Translations under genes and position numbers: made by a program
Notes under the pieces: model-generated
What the model saw: the letters and a program-made list of their open reading frames with translations, nothing else
The model's database searches: none
What the model was told of the DNA's origin: nothing
Shown: positions 27,301 through 35,123 of the stretch, in pieces
Numbering within the stretch: position 1 is the stretch's first letter
Layout of the letters: each line of letters begins with the position of its first letter
Source: an uncultured Bacteroidota bacterium
Lineage (GTDB): Bacteria; Bacteroidota; Bacteroidia; Flavobacteriales; Flavobacteriaceae
Assembly: GCA_902512065.1 (NCBI GenBank)
Contig: CABXHU010000008.1
Location: 1 to 53,546 of the forward strand
Reading direction: 5' to 3'
Length of the DNA: 53,546 nucleotides

Positions 27301-27473
27301 CTGCTTTTCATCTCATTAACAGCTTTATTTGTAAAAGTAATGGCTAAAATATTTTTGTAGGCATCGTTGTTTTCTGCTGTTAAAAGTAGGATTAAGTACT
27401 CCTTTACAAGATTAAAAGTTTTACCACTTCCAGCAGAGGCATTATATATTTTATAGGAGTTATTTACAGACAT
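24339..27473 (-). CDS. addA: AddA-like UvrD/Rep superfamily helicase-nuclease
   Basis: From the ATG at 27473 this is a 1044-residue SF1 helicase with a fused C-terminal nuclease. The helicase motifs, in order, are NASAGSGKTFNLVKEYL (Walker A, residues ~9-20), LAITFTNKAVNEMKSR (Ia), FVDEFQDTSNLQW (Walker B), SGDAKQSIYRWRGS (III), MTIHKSKGLEFPIVI (V) and LLYVTLTRARNELYI (VI). The nuclease end has NLIHKLMSHI, LIPDRIVLN and AVIIDYKSGSP (D-x-K). It pairs with the AddB-like protein for break resection and recombination. A TTG-started extension to 27488 is possible but less likely. It is divergent from the superoxide dismutase gene. Confidence 0.88.
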   Translation of the reverse strand: MSVNNSYKIYNASAGSGKTFNLVKEYLILLLTAENNDAYKNILAITFTNKAVNEMKSRIVNRLIEFSDKEKINKDSAIIKEIIKEASLTVEAINIKSIQILKHLLKNYASFEISTIDKFTQRIVRSFSYELNIDAKYEVEIDEEDLLNKAVDRLISKAGEEGELTKIFIDYAFEKADDNKSWDISLDFRKIAKILVNENSYEIIKGMQKNSIAEFLELKKYLKVLRKSSLKNSITYAQKALSLIKTNGIEEKSFSRATLPNHFNKIINQNYQGIYDNQLENTLANGHLYSSKIDPDEKRLIDSIQDDLLKIYRIAKTAVYKVKLYNNLLKNITPLSIINAINDELINLKEENNTIPISEFNKIINEEIKNQPAPFIYEKIGVKYKNYFVDEFQDTSNLQWENLIPLIENSLSSENASLTISGDAKQSIYRWRGSKVEQFIGLINNVNPFNIKQNLINLPVNYRSSKNIVEFNNALFTHIGSLMFNNDYFKKNYLEASQEIFQAKEGYVNIRLLSKEKNTDEKQLYNNNVLEIIHSCLKNGHQLKDICIISRKRKEGVIIADFLTKEGIDIISSESLLINSSPDVRFIINTINYCINEDTNSKLELLNYLYESKEIFGFKDDFIREFIYLNLNTFYKSFEKYRLSFDKNSLAKLSIYEGIEYIINSFNINHESNSYLQFFLDFTLEYSNRFNSSLYEFLNYYEEKKEKLSIVSPSETNAVELMTIHKSKGLEFPIVIYPYADLDIYKEIEPKEWFPIKDEKISNFSHLLMSFNKDVEHYNSDGKSIFNLHKSKQEIDNINLLYVTLTRARNELYIIGSQCLDKNGQENLNLYSGLLINYLKNIQKWSDNKESYHFGSPTKNPKIAQQEDSVIKTEKFICNPRESHGISLISKSGLIWDTKKEKAIEKGNLIHKLMSHIKSKIDVEITMNQFLEDGIINNNQYKQLNSIILTIINHPELKEYYNLGIVSYNEREIIQKRGGNLIPDRIVLNKDNKAVIIDYKSGSPKNYHENQLNSYEKALNNMGYSTLKKLLVYIESETVNVKSF

Positions 27474-27503
27474 TTTCTTATTACACAAGTTAATTAATAC
27501 TTG

Positions 27504-27534
27504 TTGATTTTTATATAGATTTATCTTAAATTTG
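27504..27534 (+). promoter_or_regulatory. Bacteroidota-type promoter for superoxide dismutase
   Basis: A TTG (27504-27506), a 20-bp spacer and TAAATTTG (27527-27534) match the TTG / TAnnTTTG consensus of Flavobacterium housekeeping promoters. The -7 box ends 23 bp before the sod ATG. This is the best two-element promoter match that I found in the window. Confidence 0.6.
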
Positions 27535-27557
27535 TTTACTAATCAAATAAATATATT

Positions 27558-28160
27558 ATGAGTTTTTTACTGCCTAAATTAGGATTTGAATACACTGCTT
27601 TAGAGCCCCATATCGACGCAAAGACAATGGAAATACACCACTCAAAGCATCATAATGGATATACAAACAATCTAAATAATGCTTTGGAAAAAGTGAATAT
27701 TTCTAGTGAAAATATTGAAGATATTTTAATGAACCTAGATATGAATAACATGGGGTTAAGGAATAATGCAGGAGGGTACTACAATCATTGTTTATTTTGG
27801 GAAATATTAAATCCAAACGACAAACAAGATTTAGGAGGCGAATTAGAAGCTGCAATAAATTCTAGTTTTGGGTCTTTTGAAGATTTTAAAGAACAATTCT
27901 CAAAAGCTGCTGCCACTAGATTTGGATCTGGATGGGCCTGGCTATGCGTGAAGGACGGGGCATTAGAAATTTGCTCTTCTGCAAATCAGGATAATCCTAT
28001 GATGCCTGGAATTGGATGTGGAGGTACACCAATAATGGGAATTGATGTTTGGGAGCATGCCTACTACTTAAACTATCAAAATAGAAGACCAGATTATATT
28101 AATGCATTTTTTAATCTAGTGAATTGGGGGGTTGTAAGCAAAAAGTTTAAAAATGCTTAA
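27558..28160 (+). CDS. sodA: Superoxide dismutase, Mn-type by sequence
   Basis: The enzyme converts superoxide to hydrogen peroxide and oxygen in the cytoplasm. The 200-residue product has all four metal ligands: His27 (MEIHHSKHH), His77 (YYNHCLFW), Asp163 and His167 (GIDVWEHAYYLNYQNRRPDY). Gly at the AGGYYNH position together with Gln in SANQDNPMM is the pattern of Mn enzymes rather than Fe ones, though cambialistic use is possible. The stop overlaps the end of the convergent amidotransferase gene by 3 bp (28158-28160 against 28157-28159). A consensus promoter lies just upstream. Confidence 0.95.
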   Translation: MSFLLPKLGFEYTALEPHIDAKTMEIHHSKHHNGYTNNLNNALEKVNISSENIEDILMNLDMNNMGLRNNAGGYYNHCLFWEILNPNDKQDLGGELEAAINSSFGSFEDFKEQFSKAAATRFGSGWAWLCVKDGALEICSSANQDNPMMPGIGCGGTPIMGIDVWEHAYYLNYQNRRPDYINAFFNLVNWGVVSKKFKNA

Positions 28161-30052
28161 TAAGCCCTTTTTTTATTTCCTTCATAAAAATTAATGAAAG
28201 CATTGTTTACCACTCTATTTCCGCCAGGAGTTGGATAATTCCCAGTAAAATACCAATCCCCAGTATGTGATGGACACGCTTCGTGTAAGTTTTCTATGGA
28301 TTGATAAATGATTTTAACCTTAGCATTTTTGACATGTACGCTTAATATCTCACCAATCTTATCAGATATTTCATCTGCTGTAAACATATTATATATGTCT
28401 TTTACATAATTCTGAATTTCTTTATCGGGCAAATTTACTTGCTCTTTACATTTAGCATATATTTCTTTTAATAATTCAGATTTCTCATTGTCTTTAAGAA
28501 GCTCTAGAGCAGCTTTAAATGCAATTAAACTATCAAGATTTGCCATATCAATGCCATAACAATCAGGATATCTAACCTGAGGCGCTGAAGATACCACTAC
28601 TATTTTGACTGGACGTAGTCTATCTAGCATTTTTAATATGCTTTTTTTAAGAGTTGTCCCCCTAACAATACTATCATCAATAATGACCAACGAATCTTTA
28701 GGTTTTATTACTCCATAAGTAACATCATATACATGTTCAACTAAATCATCCCTACTATTATCCTCTGTAATAAAGGTTCTTAATTTAACATCTTTAACTG
28801 CAATCTTTTCAATTCGCGGTCTTTCCGATAAAATATCAATGATTTTTTCTTCAGAAAGATTTTTGTTTTTTATTATTGCTTCAGTTTTTCTTTGATTAAG
28901 AAATTCTTCTATACTATCTGCCATTCCAAAAAAGGAAGTTTCAGCAGTATTTGGTATATAGGAGAAAACAGTGTTTTTTATATCATATTTTATTTCTTCT
29001 AAAACTTTAGGCATAATTAGCTTCCCTAATTTTTTTCTTTCAGCATATATATCAGCATCATTCCCCCTTGAAAAATATATTCTTTCAAATGAGCATGCTT
29101 TAAGCTCTGTTTCCTTTTTTATTTTTTTGATCTGAACCTGACCTTTATTTTTTATAATTATTGCACATCCAGGGTCTAGTTCTTTAATTTTATTTAAATC
29201 AATATTAAATGCATTTTGAATAGCAGGTCGTTCAGAAGCTACGACAACCACTTCTTCATCTTTATAATAAAATGCAGGACGTATCCCTGCAGGATCTCTC
29301 ATCACAAATGAATCTCCATGCCCTAGTAATCCCCCCATTACATATCCTCCATCCCAATTTTTTGAAGACTTTTTTAGAACTCTAGAAATATCTAATCTGT
29401 CAGAAATTAATTTAGAACACTGCATTTTTGAATGCCCTTCTTTTTTTAACTCCTTATACATTTTCCTTACAGCATCATCTAAATAATGGCCAATTTTCTC
29501 CATAATTGTGATCGTATCAGAATATTCTTTAGGATGCTGCCCTAGCTCTATTAGGTTATTAAAAAGTTCAGCCACATTGGTCATATTGAAATTACCTGCA
29601 AGAATTAAATTTCTATGCTTCCAATTATTTTGTCTAAGAAGCGGTTGAACATTTTCAACACTATTACCTCCAAATGTTCCATACCTGACATGACCTAGTA
29701 ATGATTCAGCAATATATGGAACAGTATCTTTTAGCTTTACAGTATCTTCAGCAAGAGAAGGATTATCTTTAAGATCAGAATTAATTCTATTATTTATTTT
29801 AGAAAATACATCTTGGATTGGTTGTTTTTCTATAGATCTAATTCTACTAATAAACTTTTTCCCTGGATCAACATCAAGCTTGATACTAGCAAAACCAGCC
29901 CCATCTTGTCCTCTGTTGTGCTGCTTTTCCATTAGCAAATACATTTTATTTATTCCATAAAATGGACTGCCATATTTTTTTTTATAGAAATCTAATGGCT
30001 TAAGAAGTCTAATGTGAGCAATACCACATTCATGTTTTAACTCATCACTCAT
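28157..30052 (-). CDS. PurF-like amidophosphoribosyltransferase family protein (long form)
   Basis: The 631-residue product has a class II glutamine amidotransferase domain and a phosphoribosyltransferase domain. Cys9 in KHECGIA is the expected N-terminal nucleophile after removal of an eight-residue propeptide (MSDELKHE). Other amidotransferase landmarks are MEKQHNRGQDGAGFASI, LLGHVRYGTFGG and LAGNFNMTN. The PRTase part has LRTFITEDNSRDDLVEHVYD and the PRPP loop VIIDDSIVRGTT (about residues 450-465), then VVVSSAPQVRYPDCYGIDM. It is about 130 residues longer than classic PurF, through insertions in the N-terminal half and a longer tail. It could be the purine pathway PurF or a paralogue with another acceptor. 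It lies 47 bp downstream of the PfkB kinase gene, in a cluster that also holds purN. Confidence 0.82.
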   Translation of the reverse strand: MSDELKHECGIAHIRLLKPLDFYKKKYGSPFYGINKMYLLMEKQHNRGQDGAGFASIKLDVDPGKKFISRIRSIEKQPIQDVFSKINNRINSDLKDNPSLAEDTVKLKDTVPYIAESLLGHVRYGTFGGNSVENVQPLLRQNNWKHRNLILAGNFNMTNVAELFNNLIELGQHPKEYSDTITIMEKIGHYLDDAVRKMYKELKKEGHSKMQCSKLISDRLDISRVLKKSSKNWDGGYVMGGLLGHGDSFVMRDPAGIRPAFYYKDEEVVVVASERPAIQNAFNIDLNKIKELDPGCAIIIKNKGQVQIKKIKKETELKACSFERIYFSRGNDADIYAERKKLGKLIMPKVLEEIKYDIKNTVFSYIPNTAETSFFGMADSIEEFLNQRKTEAIIKNKNLSEEKIIDILSERPRIEKIAVKDVKLRTFITEDNSRDDLVEHVYDVTYGVIKPKDSLVIIDDSIVRGTTLKKSILKMLDRLRPVKIVVVSSAPQVRYPDCYGIDMANLDSLIAFKAALELLKDNEKSELLKEIYAKCKEQVNLPDKEIQNYVKDIYNMFTADEISDKIGEILSVHVKNAKVKIIYQSIENLHEACPSHTGDWYFTGNYPTPGGNRVVNNAFINFYEGNKKRAY

Positions 30053-30099
30053 TTTATTGGATCAATGTAGGTTTACAAAAAAACAAAATTATTATTGAA

Positions 30100-31005
30100 C
30101 TATAAAAGTTTATTAATAAAATCAGCTCTCTTTACAATATCATTGTATTGAATCTTCTCAATTCCGTTTATTCCAAAGCCCTCAACTGAAAAGGAAGCTG
30201 TCGCCGTTGCATATATAACAGCATTTTTTATTTCATCAAATGAAGATGAATTAACTTTAGTTAAATACCCAGCAAGTCCTCCAGCAAATGAATCACCAGC
30301 CCCTGTAGGATCTTTAACTTTTTTCACTGGGAATGCAGGGCATTCAAATACATTAGACTGGTTAATCAAAACAGAACCTAATGAACCCCTTTTTACAATG
30401 ATAAAATCTGGGCCCATCTTTAATATTTCTTTTGCTCCTTCAATAAGAGAGTCTAATCCAGAAAGCTGTATTACTTCTTCATCATTTATACAAATTAGAT
30501 CAACTTTGGAAATAATTTTTTTTAGATTATCCATAGTATTGTCCATCCAGAAATTCATGGTGTCAAGAATTGTAATTGTTGGAGACTTATCAATTTGTTC
30601 CATTAACTTAAGCTGAACAATAGGATCAAGATTCCCCAGCACAATAACATTAGGTGATCTATAATTTTCTGGGACAACAGGGTTAAAGTCTGCAAGGACA
30701 TTTACTTCAGTTTTTATAGTTTCTCTTTCATTCATGTTTTTAGCATATTTCCCAGCCCAGAAAAATGTTTTACCATTTTCTTTAATTTCTAAGGAAGCAA
30801 CATCAATCCTTCTTTTTCTAAACATTTCAATATATTCTGAAGGAAAATCTCCTCCAACTACAGAAACAATAGCACTATTAATATTAAATAATGACGAAGA
30901 AATTCCAATAAACGTAGCTGCTCCTCCAAGTATTTTTTCAACCTTATTATCAGGAGTTTCAATAGAATCAAAGGCAACAGTTCCTACTATTAAAAGTTTA
31001 TTCAT
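30100..31005 (-). CDS. PfkB-family sugar/nucleoside kinase
   Basis: The 301-residue ribokinase-fold enzyme starts MNKLLIVGTVAFDSIETPD, has the N-terminal GGAATFIGISSSLF substrate region, and carries the C-terminal PfkB signature DPTGAGDSFAGGLAGYL with the catalytic Asp in GAGD. The substrate is not apparent; ribose, adenosine or another nucleoside would suit the purine-gene neighbours, but this is inference. A TTG at 31011 could add two residues. The gene sits between RNase HI and the PurF-like gene on the same strand. Confidence 0.85.
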   Translation of the reverse strand: MNKLLIVGTVAFDSIETPDNKVEKILGGAATFIGISSSLFNINSAIVSVVGGDFPSEYIEMFRKRRIDVASLEIKENGKTFFWAGKYAKNMNERETIKTEVNVLADFNPVVPENYRSPNVIVLGNLDPIVQLKLMEQIDKSPTITILDTMNFWMDNTMDNLKKIISKVDLICINDEEVIQLSGLDSLIEGAKEILKMGPDFIIVKRGSLGSVLINQSNVFECPAFPVKKVKDPTGAGDSFAGGLAGYLTKVNSSSFDEIKNAVIYATATASFSVEGFGINGIEKIQYNDIVKRADFINKLL

Positions 31006-31044
31006 TTTCAATTTAGATTAAGCAGCAAAGCTAGTGTATTGTTA

Positions 31045-31659
31045 TTATTTTCTTCCAAAATCTGCAGGAATTTCTCCCCATTTTTTTGTTTCCCACTTAA
31101 CAATTTGATTATCATAAGAGTTGGTCATCAACCAATTAATTGCCCTATCAATTAACTTAAAAACTTCTTTGTTATTTTCATTTGGAGTTAGTTTTGTTTG
31201 ACATTTTTTCTTTTTTACCCAGCTAATTGCAGTTATTGAATCAGAATATATTATTTGATTGTTTTTTAATTTTTTTAGAAAGGCTAATCCATGTACAAGC
31301 GCAAGAAATTCCCCAACATTATTTGTAGCTTCTTTAAAAGGCCCTTGTTTAAATAGTACCTTTTTAGATTTAGTATCAACCCCTTGATATTCCATTATAC
31401 CTGGATTACCACTTGAGGCAGCGTCCACAGAAATTGAATTATAATTTGGAGGATCACTACTATTTTTCTTTGACTTATCATTCATGTAATCGTAATATGA
31501 CATACTGTATGCAACTTCCGCCTCTTCTTTGTTTTCAAAGGACTTATATTTTGCTCCTTTATAATTTTTTGTTTGCAGCTTACATTCATCCCATGTATTA
31601 AATACCCCCATGTTATTCCCTTCCCACACTACATAATATTTTTTCTTTTTTTTGCTCAT
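31045..31659 (-). CDS. rnhA: Ribonuclease HI with N-terminal viroplasmin domain
   Basis: The 204-residue product joins a caulimovirus-viroplasmin/RNase H1 N-terminal RNA-DNA-binding domain (YYVVWEGNNMGVFNTWDECK, about 7-55) to an RNase H catalytic domain (about 75-204). The four acidic catalytic residues are visible in ISVDAASSGNPG, NNVGEFLALVHGL, IIYSDSITAI and PADFGRK. It removes RNA from RNA-DNA hybrids during replication. The start overlaps the purN stop by 4 bp (ATGA), showing translational coupling. Confidence 0.92.
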   Translation of the reverse strand: MSKKKKKYYVVWEGNNMGVFNTWDECKLQTKNYKGAKYKSFENKEEAEVAYSMSYYDYMNDKSKKNSSDPPNYNSISVDAASSGNPGIMEYQGVDTKSKKVLFKQGPFKEATNNVGEFLALVHGLAFLKKLKNNQIIYSDSITAISWVKKKKCQTKLTPNENNKEVFKLIDRAINWLMTNSYDNQIVKWETKKWGEIPADFGRK

Positions 31660-32225
31660 TTAATTAATATTTTCTCAACAACTTTTGGGAAATAATCCAT
31701 CTCTAAATTATGTATTTTATTTGCTAAATCTTTTGCTGTATCTGAGGAATCTATGTTAACTTCTTTTTGAAAAATAATTGGCCCTTCATCGTAGTTTGAA
31801 GTTACATAATGAATTGTAATCCCACTAACACTTTCTTTATTTTCAATAATTGCTCTATGAACATGTATTCCATACATTCCTTTTCCCCCATATTTTGGCA
31901 ATAGCGATGGATGAATATTGATAATTCTTTGATTAAAACTATTGATAATTGTCTCTGGCAATTTTAAAAGAAATCCTGCTAGAATTATTAATGTAGGATT
32001 TAATGAAACGAGATATTTTAAAAAGGAATTTTTATAAAGATCCTCTTTAGAAAAAGCCTTATAATCAATCTTAAGTCTTTTGGCTCTTTCTATAACTCCA
32101 GCATTTGAATTATTAGTAAGGATAAGCCAATTTATTTTCATAGTTTTTTTGGAGAAATAATTAATTATATTTTCTGCATTGGATCCTGAGCCTGAAGCAA
32201 AGATTATAATTTGATATGATTCCAT
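31656..32225 (-). CDS. purN: Phosphoribosylglycinamide formyltransferase (GART)
   Basis: This enzyme transfers a formyl group from 10-formyl-THF to GAR in step 3 of purine synthesis. The 189-residue product starts IIIFASGSGSNAENIINYF (phosphate-binding loop), with the catalytic pattern IINIHPSLLPKYGGKGMYG (Asn and His) and SGITIHYVTSNYDEGPIIFQ (Asp). Length and motifs are normal for the family. It is the first gene of the minus-strand cluster, divergent from acpP across a 100-bp gap. Confidence 0.95.
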   Translation of the reverse strand: MESYQIIIFASGSGSNAENIINYFSKKTMKINWLILTNNSNAGVIERAKRLKIDYKAFSKEDLYKNSFLKYLVSLNPTLIILAGFLLKLPETIINSFNQRIINIHPSLLPKYGGKGMYGIHVHRAIIENKESVSGITIHYVTSNYDEGPIIFQKEVNIDSSDTAKDLANKIHNLEMDYFPKVVEKILIK

Positions 32226-32280
32226 TTAATAACTAGTTGTAAATTTTTTATTGAAATAGTTAAATTAAAATAAAGTTTTT

Positions 32281-32288
32281 TATTTTTG
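32281..32288 (+). promoter_or_regulatory. -7 promoter box for acpP-fabF
   Basis: TATTTTTG matches TAnnTTTG and ends 37 bp upstream of the acpP ATG. The nearest TTG upstream is 27 bp away, too far for a standard -33, so only the -7 element is supported. Confidence 0.5.
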
Positions 32289-32325
32289 CACCCTAACTAT
32301 ATTATAAATATAAAAAACTAAAATT

Positions 32326-32556
32326 ATGTCAGACATTGCATCAAGAGTAAAAGCTATTATAGTAGATAAATTAGGCGTTGATGAAAATGAAGTTGTTAGC
32401 GAAGCTAGCTTCACTAACGATTTAGGAGCAGATTCATTAGACACGGTTGAATTAATAATGGAATTTGAAAAAGAATTTAATATTCAAATTCCTGATGATC
32501 AAGCAGAAAATATAGCAACTGTAGGGCAAGCAATTTCTTACATCGAGAATATCTAA
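32326..32556 (+). CDS. acpP: Acyl carrier protein
   Basis: The 76-residue acidic helical protein carries growing fatty acyl chains on a phosphopantetheine arm. The attachment site is Ser37 in [16 protein letters not shown]. The length is typical. It is followed by fabF after 14 bp, the usual fatty acid synthesis pair. Confidence 0.97.
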   Translation: MSDIASRVKAIIVDKLGVDENEVVSEASFTNDLGADSLDTVELIMEFEKEFNIQIPDDQAENIATVGQAISYIENI

Positions 32557-32570
32557 CCAATCAATTTTTC

Positions 32571-33821
32571 ATGGCTTTGAAACGAGTTGTTGTTACTGGC
32601 CTTGGCGCTTTGACCCCAATAGGGAATAATATTGGGGATTTTTGGCAAGGACTTGCCAGCGGAAAAAGCGGTGCGGCTCCCATTACTTATTTTGATACGT
32701 CAAAATTTAAAACAAAATTTGCGTGTGAATTAAAGAATTTTGATATCTCTGAATTTCTGGATAGAAAACAACAGAGAAAAATGGATAAATTTACTCAATA
32801 TGCCATGGTTTCAACTCAAGAAGCAATTGAGGATTCTGGTCTTGATCTTGAAGCCATAGATAAGCTAAGAGTAGGGGTAATATGGGGTTCAGGAATTGGA
32901 GGAATTGAGACATTTCAAAATGAAGTATTGAATTTTGCTGAAGGAGATGGAACGCCTAGATTTAATCCATTTTTTATTCCTAAAATGATTGGAGATATAG
33001 CTCCTGGCTATATTTCTATAAAATATGGATTTATGGGGCCTAATTATACTACTGTTTCTGCATGCGCCTCTTCAGCCAATGCATTAGTTGATTCTTTGAA
33101 TTATATTAGACTAGGATATTGCGATGTCATCGTTTCTGGAGGAAGTGAAGCAGGGGTAAATATTACAGGAATGGCAGGATTTAATGCAATGCATGCTTTA
33201 TCAACAAGAAACGACTCTCCTTCAACTGCATCTAGACCTTTTGATGTCACTAGAGACGGATTTGTCTTAGGAGAAGGGTCAGGCACATTAATTCTTGAAG
33301 AATATGAACATGCAAAAGCTAGAGGAGCAAAAATTTATGCCGAGTTGCTTGGCGCAGGATTATCCTCCGATGCTCATCATATAACAGCTCCACATCCTGA
33401 AGGAGAAGGTGTCAAGGCAGTTATACAGAATTGTCTGAATGACGGTAATATAAAAGCAAATGATGTAGACGCAATTAATACTCACGGAACCTCAACACCC
33501 TTGGGAGACATAGCAGAATTAAAAGCTATTTCAGAAATTTTTGGAAAACATGCTCCCAACATTAATATTAACTCAACTAAATCTATGACAGGGCATTTGC
33601 TTGGTGCGTCAGGAGCAATTGAAGCTATTTCAGTTATTTTATCTATGAAAAATGGCCTAGTTCCACCAACAATTAATCATAAAAATATAGATGAAAATAT
33701 TGATCAAAATTTAAATCTTACGCTAAATAAGGCGCAAAAGAAAGATGTAAATATTGCCATGAGTAATACGTTTGGATTTGGAGGACACAATGCTTGTGTA
33801 TTATTTAAAAAATTAGATTAA
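32571..33821 (+). CDS. fabF: Beta-ketoacyl-ACP synthase II
   Basis: This enzyme condenses malonyl-ACP with acyl-ACP in fatty acid elongation. The 416-residue product has the catalytic triad of KAS enzymes: Cys165 in TTVSACASSANAL, His in INTHGTSTPLGD and His in STKSMTGHLLGASGAIEA, plus the closing SNTFGFGGHNACV. It ends 2 bp before rnc, so it is cotranscribed with acpP, rnc, the next gene and pyk. Confidence 0.97.
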   Translation: MALKRVVVTGLGALTPIGNNIGDFWQGLASGKSGAAPITYFDTSKFKTKFACELKNFDISEFLDRKQQRKMDKFTQYAMVSTQEAIEDSGLDLEAIDKLRVGVIWGSGIGGIETFQNEVLNFAEGDGTPRFNPFFIPKMIGDIAPGYISIKYGFMGPNYTTVSACASSANALVDSLNYIRLGYCDVIVSGGSEAGVNITGMAGFNAMHALSTRNDSPSTASRPFDVTRDGFVLGEGSGTLILEEYEHAKARGAKIYAELLGAGLSSDAHHITAPHPEGEGVKAVIQNCLNDGNIKANDVDAINTHGTSTPLGDIAELKAISEIFGKHAPNININSTKSMTGHLLGASGAIEAISVILSMKNGLVPPTINHKNIDENIDQNLNLTLNKAQKKDVNIAMSNTFGFGGHNACVLFKKLD

Positions 33822-33823
33822 TT

Positions 33824-34573
33824 ATGTCAATATTGAGAATAAAAGATTTTTTTTACAAAAGAAAAGACCCCTTTTATTATCAAATTAAATCGCTTCTAAA
33901 ATTTAGCCCTAATTCATTAGAATATTACAAACGAGCTTTTATTCATCGCTCTCTTAACCGTAGAGATATTAATGGAATAGCTATTAATTATGAAAGGCTA
34001 GAATTTTTAGGAGATTCAATAGTAAGTTCAATCATTTCTTCTTATTTGTTTAAAAATATTCCAGATGGCTCCGAAGGATATTTAACACAAATGAGATCTA
34101 AGATTGTCAGCAGAAATCATTTAAATGAATTAGGTGCTGAACTAAATTTAATAAGTTTTGTTCAATCTAATATAGCTGATGAAAATCATGGCGAAAATAT
34201 ACACGGCAATTTATTTGAAGCACTAATAGGGGCAATTTTTTTAGATAAAGGTTATCCATATTGTAAGAAATTCATCTTTCAAAATGTAATTGATCCACAT
34301 GTAGATTTAGAAAGACTAAAAAATAAGATTATTAGTTATAAAAGCTTATTTATTGAATGGTGTCAAAAGAATAAAAAGGATTATGTGTATAATACTTTTG
34401 AGGATAATGGAAATGAATCTATAAAACATTTTGCTGTTAAGTTATCTGTAGATGAAAAAATTATTGCTAAGGCTAGAGATACATCTAAAAAAAAGGCTGA
34501 GGAAAAAGCATCAAAAAGAGCTTTTTTTATGTTCCAAGAAGATATTTTAAAAGACAAGGAGAAAACAAATTAA
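33824..34573 (+). CDS. rnc: Ribonuclease III
   Basis: This is the double-stranded RNA endonuclease for rRNA and mRNA processing. The 249-residue product has the RNase III signature ERLEFLGDSIVSSIISSYL, the second catalytic acidic cluster GNLFEALIGAIFLDKG, and a C-terminal double-stranded RNA-binding domain (about 175-240, ending KARDTSKKKAEEKASKRAF). It lies 2 bp after fabF. Confidence 0.95.
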   Translation: MSILRIKDFFYKRKDPFYYQIKSLLKFSPNSLEYYKRAFIHRSLNRRDINGIAINYERLEFLGDSIVSSIISSYLFKNIPDGSEGYLTQMRSKIVSRNHLNELGAELNLISFVQSNIADENHGENIHGNLFEALIGAIFLDKGYPYCKKFIFQNVIDPHVDLERLKNKIISYKSLFIEWCQKNKKDYVYNTFEDNGNESIKHFAVKLSVDEKIIAKARDTSKKKAEEKASKRAFFMFQEDILKDKEKTN

Positions 34574-34643
34574 TAGTTATTTAATCTTATCTGATTGTCA
34601 TAGAGAATAATAAGTTATATCTTTATATAATAGTTTATTTAAG

Positions 34644-35123
34644 TTGACAATAAGTAAGTTAAATTTGGAGGATTCTTTTAGTGAAGAATTTAGTCTTTTA
34701 GCAATTCATACTGATTTAGAAGATTTTAGATTAGCCTATTTTTTAAATAAAAAATTAGGACTTAATTTATCAAGAAAAGAATTTGATTTAAATTTTATAG
34801 ATTCTAAAGGGAATTTTTCAGTATTTGAATATATAGATAAAGATAATTTTTTGAAATGGAATTTAATATCCAATATATATAATCATAATTTTACTACTAA
34901 TATCACCAGCAATGATCTTTTTGAATTATCAAATGAATTAGTAAAAAAAATTAATTTATTATCTGAATATAAGAATGTCAATTTTTTACTAAAGCTTGAA
35001 AACAATGAAAATCAGGTAGATTTAGAAGATATTATTAAAGAAATTAAAAATATCCCACAAATTATTACCTTGTATAACATAAATAAGGATTTAAAGAATA
35101 AGGAAAATTTAATCTTTTTATAA
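34644..35123 (+). CDS. IPExxxVDY family protein, function unknown
   Basis: The 159-residue product is recognised from its N-terminus (ISKLNLEDSFSEEFSLLAIH, then LEDFRLAYFLNKKLGLNLSR), its closing NIPQI...LKNKENLIF and its position between rnc and pyk, which is the usual place in flavobacteria. The motif for which the family is named appears here as LSEYKNVNF, so Ile, Pro, Asp and Tyr are all substituted. The start is TTG; there is no methionine codon in the rest of the frame. The stop shares one base with the pyk start (TAATG). Confidence 0.8.
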   Translation: MTISKLNLEDSFSEEFSLLAIHTDLEDFRLAYFLNKKLGLNLSRKEFDLNFIDSKGNFSVFEYIDKDNFLKWNLISNIYNHNFTTNITSNDLFELSNELVKKINLLSEYKNVNFLLKLENNENQVDLEDIIKEIKNIPQIITLYNINKDLKNKENLIFL

